A stretch of DNA of 14,008 nt from DATLNF01 sp035536235 (GTDB lineage: Bacteria > Actinomycetota > Actinomycetes > BP-191). Under the pieces are notes generated by a model. That model had not been told where the DNA came from and did not search any database. It worked only from the letters and a program-made list of their open reading frames with translations. Shown piece by piece: positions 1 through 6,219 of the stretch (positions are counted from its first letter, which is position 1; each line of letters begins with the position of its first letter). The translations under genes were made by a program, and so were the position numbers. The stretch lies in the NCBI GenBank assembly GCA_035536235.1, contig DATLOQ010000009.1:1-14008 (forward strand), in the 5' to 3' direction.

Positions 1-394
1 CGTGGAGCGTCACTGGATCGGGCAGCCGCTCCTGGCCCTCCGGCGGCAGCTCGACCTTGCTTCCCTCCTTCGCTGTGCGGGCGCGGGCCCGGTTGCCCGC
101 TGCGAAGGTGACCCAGCCGTCGTAGCGGCGGGTGGCTGCAGTCGCCGCTCGCACCGACAACGACCCGAGGGAGCCCTGCGCGGCGAGACCCGCGAGGGCG
201 GGCGCCCGGTCCGGTTCGACGTGCTCCCAGGCGAGGCCGGGCACGCCGACGACGATCACACGCGGTCGTGGTGGCTGTGCGGTCGCCGGGTCCGGCCACG
301 AGACGAACGCCCCGATGAGGACTGTCAGCGCCACGAGCACCGCCAGGCCACCCCTTGCACGTCGAGTCGCGAACCCCAGCTCCTCAGCGGTCAT
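1..394 (-). CDS. Membrane-anchored alkaline-phosphatase/sulfatase-like protein, N-terminal part only
   Basis: Partial gene: 131 N-terminal codons are visible and the rest lies off the left edge. The start is ATG at 394, overlapping the upstream glycosyltransferase stop as ATGA (391-394), so the two are probably translationally coupled. A short cytoplasmic N-terminus with Arg11-Arg12 is followed by a hydrophobic helix at about residues 17-33 and an Ala-rich possible cleavage region (PATAQPP), so the rest should lie outside the membrane. Residues 46-59 (VIVVGVPGLAWEHV) look like the first strand and turn of the alkaline-phosphatase/sulfatase superfamily, and GWVTFAAGNR (93-102) resembles a conserved following segment of such actinobacterial proteins. 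The aspartate usually found in the first-strand motif (VVDG type) is not present. The family assignment rests on memory of similar proteins in this context and on a fragment; the substrate is unknown. Confidence 0.6.
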   Translation of the reverse strand, partial: MTAEELGFATRRARGGLAVLVALTVLIGAFVSWPDPATAQPPRPRVIVVGVPGLAWEHVEPDRAPALAGLAAQGSLGSLSVRAATAATRRYDGWVTFAAGNRARARTAKEGSKVELPPEGQERLPDPVTLH

Positions 395-1506
395 CGCTGC
401 AGCACCACGAGCCTCGCCACCACATCGAGTGCTGCGCGCGCAGCGGTCGGCCCGTCGGGCCACTCGGCACCCCGCACCTGACCCGCGCGGGCGAGAGCGG
501 CACGGGTCTCAGGCTCGTCGAGCAGCACGTCGACGGCCTCGGCGAGCGCGACCGGGTCCTCGGCGGGCACCAGTCGAGCAGCGCCCCCGCCCAGGAGCTC
601 CGGCAACCCACCGACGGAGGTGGCGACGAGCGGCCGGCCGGCAAGCAGGGTCTCGTGTGCCGCGAGCGGGCTACCCTCCCAGCGGCTCGGCATCACGACG
701 AGGTCGGCGGCCGCGAGCAGGTCGCCGGTGTCGTTGCGCCAGCCGAGCAGCCGGACCGGTGCGCTGCCCGCGTCGATCAGCGCTGTGAGTGCGGACCGGG
801 CCGGGCCGTCACCGGCGACGACCACCAGTGCCTCAGGCGTGCGCGGTCGGAGCAGCGCTGCGGCCCGGATGAGCACGTCAAAGCCCTTCTGCGGGTCGAG
901 ACGTCCGACGCCGAGGAGCAGTGGCGTCTGCGCCGTGATCCCCAGCTCCCGGCGAACATCGGCCACCGACCGAGATGAGCGTTCGGGTCGGGCGGACCCG
1001 ACGGGTGCGAGGCGGACGTCGCGGCCGCCGAGCGCCCGCGCCCGGGCGACCAGGTCAGCGCTGACGCACAGGGTGACATCGGCGCGTCGGGCCGTGCGCT
1101 TCTCGAGGACCGCGTAGAGCCGTCGCAGCGGGCCCGTCGCCAGCACTGCGTTGTGCCAGGTGACGACCAGCGGAACGCGCCTCGGCGCCGCGATGCCAGC
1201 CACGAACCCAGCTCGCAACCCGTGCGCGTGGACGCCATCACATCCGCGGAGCGCGCTTCGCAGTGACCACACTGCGCGCGTGTCGGCGATCGGTCGCGGA
1301 CCCGAGACGATCTCCACTTCGCGGAAGTCGCAGCCGACTGCACTGAAGGCAAACGTCTGCTCGGTGCTCGACGGCCCGGCCACGACGACGTGCGCACCCT
1401 GAGCGCAAGCCGCTTCGGCCTCCGCGCGCAGGTGCCGGCCCACCCCGCCAGCGCTGGTCGCGAGCACCAACCCGAGTCGACGCCCTTGCAGGGGCCGATC
1501 ACTCAT
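391..1506 (-). CDS. GT4-family glycosyltransferase
   Basis: A 371-residue GT-B fold glycosyltransferase, close to the usual family length. The N-terminal Gly-rich loop GGVGRH is at 20-25, and a HAHG segment typical of the acceptor domain is at 93-96. The C-terminal nucleotide-sugar domain has GVGRLDPQKG (199-208) and the EX7E motif with Glu277 and Glu285 inside EGSPLAAHE, then GGLPELL. These identify a retaining GT4 enzyme that would move a sugar from an NDP-sugar to an acceptor at the cytoplasmic membrane face; donor and acceptor cannot be read from the sequence. I chose ATG at 1506, which overlaps the end of the murJ-like gene by 8 bases, over the longer in-frame start at 1581, which would overlap it by 83 bases and add an unconserved-looking leader. 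Next to a polyprenyl-phosphate sugar transferase and a flippase, it probably extends a lipid-linked saccharide. Confidence 0.9.
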   Translation of the reverse strand: MSDRPLQGRRLGLVLATSAGGVGRHLRAEAEAACAQGAHVVVAGPSSTEQTFAFSAVGCDFREVEIVSGPRPIADTRAVWSLRSALRGCDGVHAHGLRAGFVAGIAAPRRVPLVVTWHNAVLATGPLRRLYAVLEKRTARRADVTLCVSADLVARARALGGRDVRLAPVGSARPERSSRSVADVRRELGITAQTPLLLGVGRLDPQKGFDVLIRAAALLRPRTPEALVVVAGDGPARSALTALIDAGSAPVRLLGWRNDTGDLLAAADLVVMPSRWEGSPLAAHETLLAGRPLVATSVGGLPELLGGGAARLVPAEDPVALAEAVDVLLDEPETRAALARAGQVRGAEWPDGPTAARAALDVVARLVVLQR

Positions 1507-3112
1507 GGGACGTCCGCCGACGCAGCGAATCCGCAAGTGTGGCGAGCTCCGGGGATCTACCCGCGGCGAGGCCAGCGACATAGACCAGTCCCACTACGAC
1601 CCCTGCGATGGCACACGTCGACACGAGTGACGTCGTGGCCAGGGATGGCTCGAGACCATCCGCCGCCACCTCGCCCACCACCGCGGCGACGACGGCAGAC
1701 GGCACGGCGAGGCACGCCGTACGGGCGGCGCCCGCAAGCGACGGCATTCCCGTGTCACGCAGGACGGAGGCGATCAGCAGCGCGGCGGCCGTGATCATGC
1801 CGAGCGAGTGGGCCAGGCCGATCACGGCCACTGGGTCCGACGGGGCGAGGGCTGCGCCGAGGAGGCAGCCGGCGCCCGTCACGGCGAAGCCGGCGACGGT
1901 GGCCACACCCGCCGCGGCGGTGCGCCCACGGGCAAAGAGCGCCCGGGTGAGCAGGGCCAGAAGGCCGTACGGCAGGAGACCGATGACGAAGAGCTTGATG
2001 CCGTCGCCCACCGCCTCGCGTCCGACCGCGCCGCCCACCGCCTCTGGCATGAACGGCAGCAGCCGCGCGAGCGGTCGGTGAACGGCCCAGAGTGCTGCGC
2101 TGGCGCCGGCACAGACCACCACCATGGCGCGCACGGCGGTGGCCAGGGTCGCCGAGTAGTCGGTAAGTCGATCCCCGTCAGCCTGGGCGGCGAGCGTCGG
2201 AAAGGCGCTCGTCGCCAGCGGCACGGCCAGCACACCCCAAGGCAGGAGGAAGACGGCGTACGAGAGCTGGTAGGCGATCACGGCGCCAGGCTCGGCGTTG
2301 GCGACAATCGTGGCGATGAGCAACGCGCCCTGCTGCGCCACGACGCCGACGGCGCCGACGACAGCCAGCCGGCGTATCCGGGCACCCACCCCGTCGGGCA
2401 GCCGCCAGAGCGGCCGCAGCCGGAGCCCTAGCCGCGACGCCGGCAGCAGCAGAGACAGCGAGAGCACGACCACTCCCAGGGTGGTGCCAACTGAGAGCAC
2501 CAGCTCGTCGCGCCGGCTGACTTCACCCGGCAGCCCGGAGCCGGAGCCCTGTGCGTACAGGACGTAGGTGCCGATGACGACGAGGCTGGACAGCAAGGGA
2601 GCTAGGGCAGGGCCGAGAAACCTTCGATGGGACTGCAGCAACCCGGCGAGAACGATGCCGACGCCATAGAGGACGACTTGCGGCATGAACACGATGAGCA
2701 TCCGGGCGCCGAGGTCGATCTGCGCGTCCCGCACCACCTCGTCCTCGACGCCGGACGACAGCAGGGTCATCAGCGGCCGGGCGAAGACCGCGCCGAGGAC
2801 GGCCGCGGGAACCAGGACCACCACTGCGCGTGTCAGCAGCCCGGAGGCGGCGCGCTCCGCCGTGCCGACGTCACCCCGCTCTACTGGAGCGGCGAGCACC
2901 GGCACCACGAGGCTGGCGAGCGCGCCGCCGGCGACCACTTCGAAGACCACGTTGGGCAGCAGGTTGGCTGAGGCGTAGGTGTTGCCGAGGAAGCCGCTGT
3001 CCCCCACCGTCGCCGCGAGAACCACCATGCGCACCAGCCCGACGACCCGGGCCGCGACGGTGACGAGCGCCACCGCTACAGCGGCCCGAGCGATGGTGGA
3101 GCCTCGCATCAC
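1499..3112 (-). CDS. MurJ/MviN-family lipid-linked saccharide flippase
   Basis: A 537-residue, almost wholly hydrophobic protein with about 13-14 predicted membrane segments, the size of a stand-alone MurJ. The N-terminus carries the family pattern ARVVGLVR (21-28), then NTYASANLLPN (44-54) and VVAGGALASLVVP (59-71), matching the actinobacterial version of the MurJ N-terminal motif rather than the E. coli one. The family moves lipid II or related undecaprenyl-linked sugars across the cytoplasmic membrane. The start is GTG at 3112 (GTGA overlap with the preceding gene's stop); ATG at 3109 directly after it is equally possible. Actinobacteria normally carry their main MurJ elsewhere, often as a longer protein with a C-terminal pseudokinase and extracellular domain (Rv3910 type); this one lacks any such extension. 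It is therefore likely a second, specialised flippase working with the adjacent sugar transferases, although I cannot see the rest of the genome. Confidence 0.88.
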   Translation of the reverse strand: MMRGSTIARAAVAVALVTVAARVVGLVRMVVLAATVGDSGFLGNTYASANLLPNVVFEVVAGGALASLVVPVLAAPVERGDVGTAERAASGLLTRAVVVLVPAAVLGAVFARPLMTLLSSGVEDEVVRDAQIDLGARMLIVFMPQVVLYGVGIVLAGLLQSHRRFLGPALAPLLSSLVVIGTYVLYAQGSGSGLPGEVSRRDELVLSVGTTLGVVVLSLSLLLPASRLGLRLRPLWRLPDGVGARIRRLAVVGAVGVVAQQGALLIATIVANAEPGAVIAYQLSYAVFLLPWGVLAVPLATSAFPTLAAQADGDRLTDYSATLATAVRAMVVVCAGASAALWAVHRPLARLLPFMPEAVGGAVGREAVGDGIKLFVIGLLPYGLLALLTRALFARGRTAAAGVATVAGFAVTGAGCLLGAALAPSDPVAVIGLAHSLGMITAAALLIASVLRDTGMPSLAGAARTACLAVPSAVVAAVVGEVAADGLEPSLATTSLVSTCAIAGVVVGLVYVAGLAAGRSPELATLADSLRRRTSHE

Positions 3113-3972
3113 AGCCGGCGCCCCAGTCCGTCCGCCCAGCGCAGTGGCGGGCAGCGCTCGATCAGCGACGAGAAGCTGGTCACCTCGCTGATCGCTGTCA
3201 CGGCGACCAAGCCGGCGAGGGCTGCTGAGGAGGTGATCAGTCCGCCGGCGGCGGCCACCCCCACGCCGACGGCCGCGCCCATCGCGTTGGCCCCGCCATC
3301 TCCGAGCATCGAGACCTCGCGCAGGTCCGGCACCAGCAGTGCTACTGCGACGCCAGCCGGCCAGGCGAGGACCAACCCCACGGCAGGCCCGACGGCGAAG
3401 AGGAGGGGTACGGCGACGAGAAGGAGCACCTTGAGGGCGCGGCCGGGTCGCAGATCGAGCAGGTTCGCGAGGTTCGCGCCGCCAGCGATGACGCCGGCGT
3501 CCACGAGCTGCTGCAGCCCGAACGCCCCGCCCGCGAGTGCGATGGCGGACACGATCGCCGCTCCGCAGATCACCGCGATCTTGCCCACGCCGGAGGTCAG
3601 TCGTCCGCGCGCCAACGCCGCCAGATGGCCCCGGAAGCCCTTGGCGCCCGGGTCACCGTAAAGATCGTCATAGAGACCCACTAGGCCAGCGGCTGCGGTC
3701 GCCACCACCATGGCCACGGCGCAACGACGGACTCCGACTGTCAGCGAGTCGTCAATCCACCGACCCGCGGCGACGAGCTTCTCCGCCGAGCCCAACACCA
3801 GAACGATGATCCCCGCGAGACCGCCGGCCAGGGTCACTGTCGCGCCGCGGAAGTTGCTGCGTTTCCAGCGGGCTCGACCTTCGACAGCCCGGTTGCCGGC
3901 CACCCAGGCGAGCGCGGTCACCACCGTCCCCATGACCAGTACGAGTAGGCGCCACCCGGGCCCGCCCGTCAC
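3109..3972 (-). CDS. MraY/WecA-like polyprenyl-phosphate sugar-1-phosphate transferase
   Basis: A 287-residue polytopic membrane protein of the PNPT family (MraY, WecA), somewhat shorter than typical MraY (about 320-360). Visible motifs in order: an N-terminal NFRGATVTLAGG segment (40-51); the paired aspartates in GLYDDLYGD (99-107), expected to bind Mg2+ and the phosphate acceptor; NLANLLDLRPGRALK (167-181), corresponding to the NxxNxxDG catalytic segment with Asp173; and MLGDGGANAMG (222-232), corresponding to the G-D-x-G motif. The family transfers a sugar-1-phosphate from a UDP-sugar to a polyprenyl phosphate, the first step of lipid-linked glycan synthesis. The His-rich loop of MraY/WecA is absent; the C-terminus is instead IERCPPLRWADGLGR. 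It starts at GTG 3972 in a GTGA overlap with steB, and its own stop overlaps the flippase start. The sugar substrate is unknown; true MraY of the dcw cluster is unlikely. Confidence 0.85.
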   Translation of the reverse strand: MTGGPGWRLLVLVMGTVVTALAWVAGNRAVEGRARWKRSNFRGATVTLAGGLAGIIVLVLGSAEKLVAAGRWIDDSLTVGVRRCAVAMVVATAAAGLVGLYDDLYGDPGAKGFRGHLAALARGRLTSGVGKIAVICGAAIVSAIALAGGAFGLQQLVDAGVIAGGANLANLLDLRPGRALKVLLLVAVPLLFAVGPAVGLVLAWPAGVAVALLVPDLREVSMLGDGGANAMGAAVGVGVAAAGGLITSSAALAGLVAVTAISEVTSFSSLIERCPPLRWADGLGRRL

Positions 3973-4925
3973 GCTGGGGTCGGCTCCATTGCCGGCAGCG
4001 GCGCCTCCGCGCCCGGTCCGCTGCCGTAGTGGCCGAACTCCCGCCGTACGGCGTCTGCCAGGGTCAGCACCGTGGCGATGGTGCCGTTGGGCGTGCCGGC
4101 GATGTCCACTGAAGAGAGCTTGGCGGCGAGCCCGGCATCGTCGCGCACGGTCTTGAGCAGACTGCCGTCCGCCGCTGCCGTCGGCGGCGCGGCCAGCACC
4201 ACGGCGCCCTGCCCGGCAAAAGCGGTGATGACGTCGACGAGGGAGCGCAGCGTGCGGTCCGCGGCCGCCTTCTCCGCTTCCCCGGCCTCACCAGCAGACG
4301 GCCCGAGCACGAAGACGACGAGGTCCCCGGGGCGGACTGCCGCGTTGCCGTCGACCGCGATCAGACCGGCCTCCCGAAAGCCGCTGACCAGTCGAGTGGT
4401 CCGGGGCGGCACGACCTCGCCGTCCGGCTTGCCGTCGGAGTCCAGAGCTGCCGCGAGCTCCGCCGCTGCGCGCGGGACCGTGCCCACCGGCGGGCTGATG
4501 CCGGTGGCCAGTGTCGTCACTAAGTCATCGATCTCCGCCGCAGCGTCGGGTTCGACGAAGCGGGGCAGCAGTCGCAGCTGCCCGCTGATGCGGCCACCGG
4601 CACCGCGCACGGCGTCGACGACGGAGTCACGCACCTTGCCGTCGGCACCCGGCAGGCTGACCACTGTGACCCGCTGCCCGGTGAGGCGGCCGGGCAGCAC
4701 CACGGTTCCGACAGCGGTGGCGAAAGCGTCGTCGTCGTCGACCGTCTCCTCAAGACCTTCGATGCGCTCCTGCAGCCGCGCCTTGTCCTCCGCGAGGCCT
4801 GACGTGCGCCGCTTCAGGTCGTCGATGATGGGCCGGTCCAACGCCGTGCTCCCCAACACGATGCCCGTGCCGAGCGCGAGGAACACGGCGATGATGGACA
4901 CCACGTGATAGCGGAAGTCGATCAT
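3969..4925 (-). CDS. steB: SteB/MctB-family membrane-anchored protein (often labelled copper transporter)
   Basis: A 318-residue protein opening with the family hallmark MIDFRYHVVSIIAVFLALGT, a single membrane helix at about residues 8-27, followed by a charged coiled-coil region (about 33-66, several DDDD/EE stretches) and a presumably extracytoplasmic domain. It is the homologue of M. tuberculosis Rv1698 (MctB, reported to affect copper resistance) and Corynebacterium SteB, which pairs with SteA at the division site. The protein has no cysteine and only two histidines (7 and 299), so no copper-binding motif is evident. I prefer ATG at 4925 because the conserved sequence begins there; an in-frame GTG at 4958 would add 11 mostly basic residues, and neither has a clear ribosome binding site. 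It lies directly after steA and overlaps the next gene by four bases, consistent with action as a SteA partner. Confidence 0.88.
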   Translation of the reverse strand: MIDFRYHVVSIIAVFLALGTGIVLGSTALDRPIIDDLKRRTSGLAEDKARLQERIEGLEETVDDDDAFATAVGTVVLPGRLTGQRVTVVSLPGADGKVRDSVVDAVRGAGGRISGQLRLLPRFVEPDAAAEIDDLVTTLATGISPPVGTVPRAAAELAAALDSDGKPDGEVVPPRTTRLVSGFREAGLIAVDGNAAVRPGDLVVFVLGPSAGEAGEAEKAAADRTLRSLVDVITAFAGQGAVVLAAPPTAAADGSLLKTVRDDAGLAAKLSSVDIAGTPNGTIATVLTLADAVRREFGHYGSGPGAEAPLPAMEPTPA

Positions 4926-5040
4926 GCGGCGTTCGCCACGCTGACGCCGAAGTGGCACGTCATGGGGTGGAAGCGGCTAGGCACAGTCACCCGTGCAGAC
5001 TACCGATCGGCGCTCACCCTGACCTTCGCGACACGGACGG
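4926..5040 (-). promoter_or_regulatory. Intergenic gap before steB, possible internal promoter
   Basis: This is the longest spacer within the minus-strand array. On the minus strand it contains TAGTCT (5002-4997), which fits an actinobacterial -10 pattern (TANNNT) and would place a start about 30 bases before the GTG at 4958 or 65 before the preferred ATG at 4925. No convincing -35 hexamer stands at the right distance. An eight-base palindrome CCGATCGG lies just upstream (5003-5010). The spacer could allow the envelope genes to be transcribed separately from recN and steA, but the evidence is weak. Confidence 0.25.
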
Positions 5041-6219
5041 TCAGCGCAGCCCGCGCAGCCAGAAGGTGAAGTCGTTCCAGCCGTCCGCGATGAAGTCGCC
5101 GTAGAGGTCTGCGACCGGGGAGATCGCCAGCGCCACCATCATCGTCACCAGCGCCGCGGCTACCAGCAGGATGAGGGAGCTGCTCTTGATGCGGCTGCGG
5201 TAGAGACGACTGACGCCCTTGGCATCGACGAGCTTGCCGCCGACGCGCAGGCGGGTGAGGAAGGTGGACGCCATGCCGGCGCGCCCCTTGTCGAGGAACT
5301 CCACCAGAGTGGCATGACTGCCGACCGCGACGATGAGCTCGGCACCGAGCTCGTCGGCGAGCAGCATCGCGGCATCTTCGCTGGTGCCGGCCATGGGGAA
5401 GACCGTGGCCCGCAGTCCGAGCTGCTCCACCCGCTCGAGGCCGGGCGCCCGGCCGTCGGCGTAGGCATGCACGACGATCTCCGCTCCGCCCGCCAGGGTG
5501 GCGGTGGACACCGAGTCGAGGTCGCCGATGATCAGGTCTGGCCGGTAACCCTCTTCGACGAGTGCATCGGCTCCCCCGTCGACGCCGATCAGGACCGGGC
5601 GATACTCGCGGATGTAGGGCCGCAGTGACGCGAGGTCCTCTTTGTAGTGATAGCCGCGCACGACGATGAGCGCGTGCCGGTCCTGCATCGTCGTCCGCAG
5701 CTCCGGCACTCCGAGTCCGTCGAACAGGAGGTCGCGCTCCTTGCGGACGTACTCCATGGTGTTGGCCGCGAAAGCCTCCAGCTGAACGGAGAGCCCGGCC
5801 CGCGCCTCGGCCATGAGCGCGTCGACCGACTCAGTCGTGTGCAGCACGCCCTTTGCCAGGACGTGGTCGCCGCGCAGCAGCACGTCGCCGTCGAGCCGCA
5901 GCGTCTCCCCCTCGCGAACCCGCGCGAAGACTTCTGGGTCGACGTCGTCGATCAGCGCCACGCCGGAGGACACCAGGATCTCCGGGCCCAGGTTGGGGTA
6001 GCGCCCCGAGATGCTTGGTGCGGTGTTGACGACAGCCCGCACGCCGCACGCGACGAGGGCCTCCGCGCTGACGCGGTCGATGTCGACGTGGTCGATGATG
6101 GCGATGTCACCGGGCTTGAGCCGCTTGGTGAGGTTCTTGGTACGTCGGTCGAGCCGGACGACACCGGTCAGACCGGGCACGGCCGGGCCTTTGGCTCTTC
6201 GCAGTGCGGCCATCCTCAC
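5041..6219 (-). CDS. steA: SteA, cytokinetic-ring protein with thiamine-pyrophosphokinase-like fold
   Basis: A 392-residue protein homologous to Rv1697/Corynebacterium SteA. An N-terminal domain (about 1-170) includes ALIDDVD (88-94) and a Gly/Asp-rich segment (104-125). The central domain resembles thiamine pyrophosphokinase: IGVDGGAD (211-218), IGDLDSVS (231-238) and GTSEDAAMLLADE (278-290). A single hydrophobic helix at about 347-368 is followed by a short acidic/aromatic tail ending at residue 392. SteA is known in Corynebacterium to localise to the division septum with SteB and influence RipA-type cell-wall hydrolase activity; thiamine metabolism is not implied by the fold. The start is GTG at 6219, overlapping the recN stop as GTGA; an ATG two codons later (6213) is also possible. 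Placement directly between recN and steB is the usual actinobacterial order. Confidence 0.92.
   Translation of the reverse strand: MRMAALRRAKGPAVPGLTGVVRLDRRTKNLTKRLKPGDIAIIDHVDIDRVSAEALVACGVRAVVNTAPSISGRYPNLGPEILVSSGVALIDDVDPEVFARVREGETLRLDGDVLLRGDHVLAKGVLHTTESVDALMAEARAGLSVQLEAFAANTMEYVRKERDLLFDGLGVPELRTTMQDRHALIVVRGYHYKEDLASLRPYIREYRPVLIGVDGGADALVEEGYRPDLIIGDLDSVSTATLAGGAEIVVHAYADGRAPGLERVEQLGLRATVFPMAGTSEDAAMLLADELGAELIVAVGSHATLVEFLDKGRAGMASTFLTRLRVGGKLVDAKGVSRLYRSRIKSSSLILLVAAALVTMMVALAISPVADLYGDFIADGWNDFTFWLRGLR

Noticed and set aside
1507..1581. Longer N-terminus for the GT4 gene
   Set aside because: It would overlap the flippase gene by 83 bases; ATG 1506 gives a normal GT4 N-terminus and an eight-base overlap typical of this array.
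4072..4908. 278-codon plus-strand frame opposite steB
   Set aside because: Ser/Thr/Ala/Arg-rich low-complexity product typical of an antisense frame; the minus-strand SteB signature is unambiguous.
5003..5010. Palindrome CCGATCGG before steB as an operator
   Set aside because: Eight-base palindromes of this composition are expected by chance, and no second copy was seen nearby.
5041..6219. Thiamine pyrophosphokinase as the function of steA
   Set aside because: The fold motifs are similar, but the extra N-terminal domain, the C-terminal membrane helix and the recN-steB context identify SteA; no thiamine genes are nearby.
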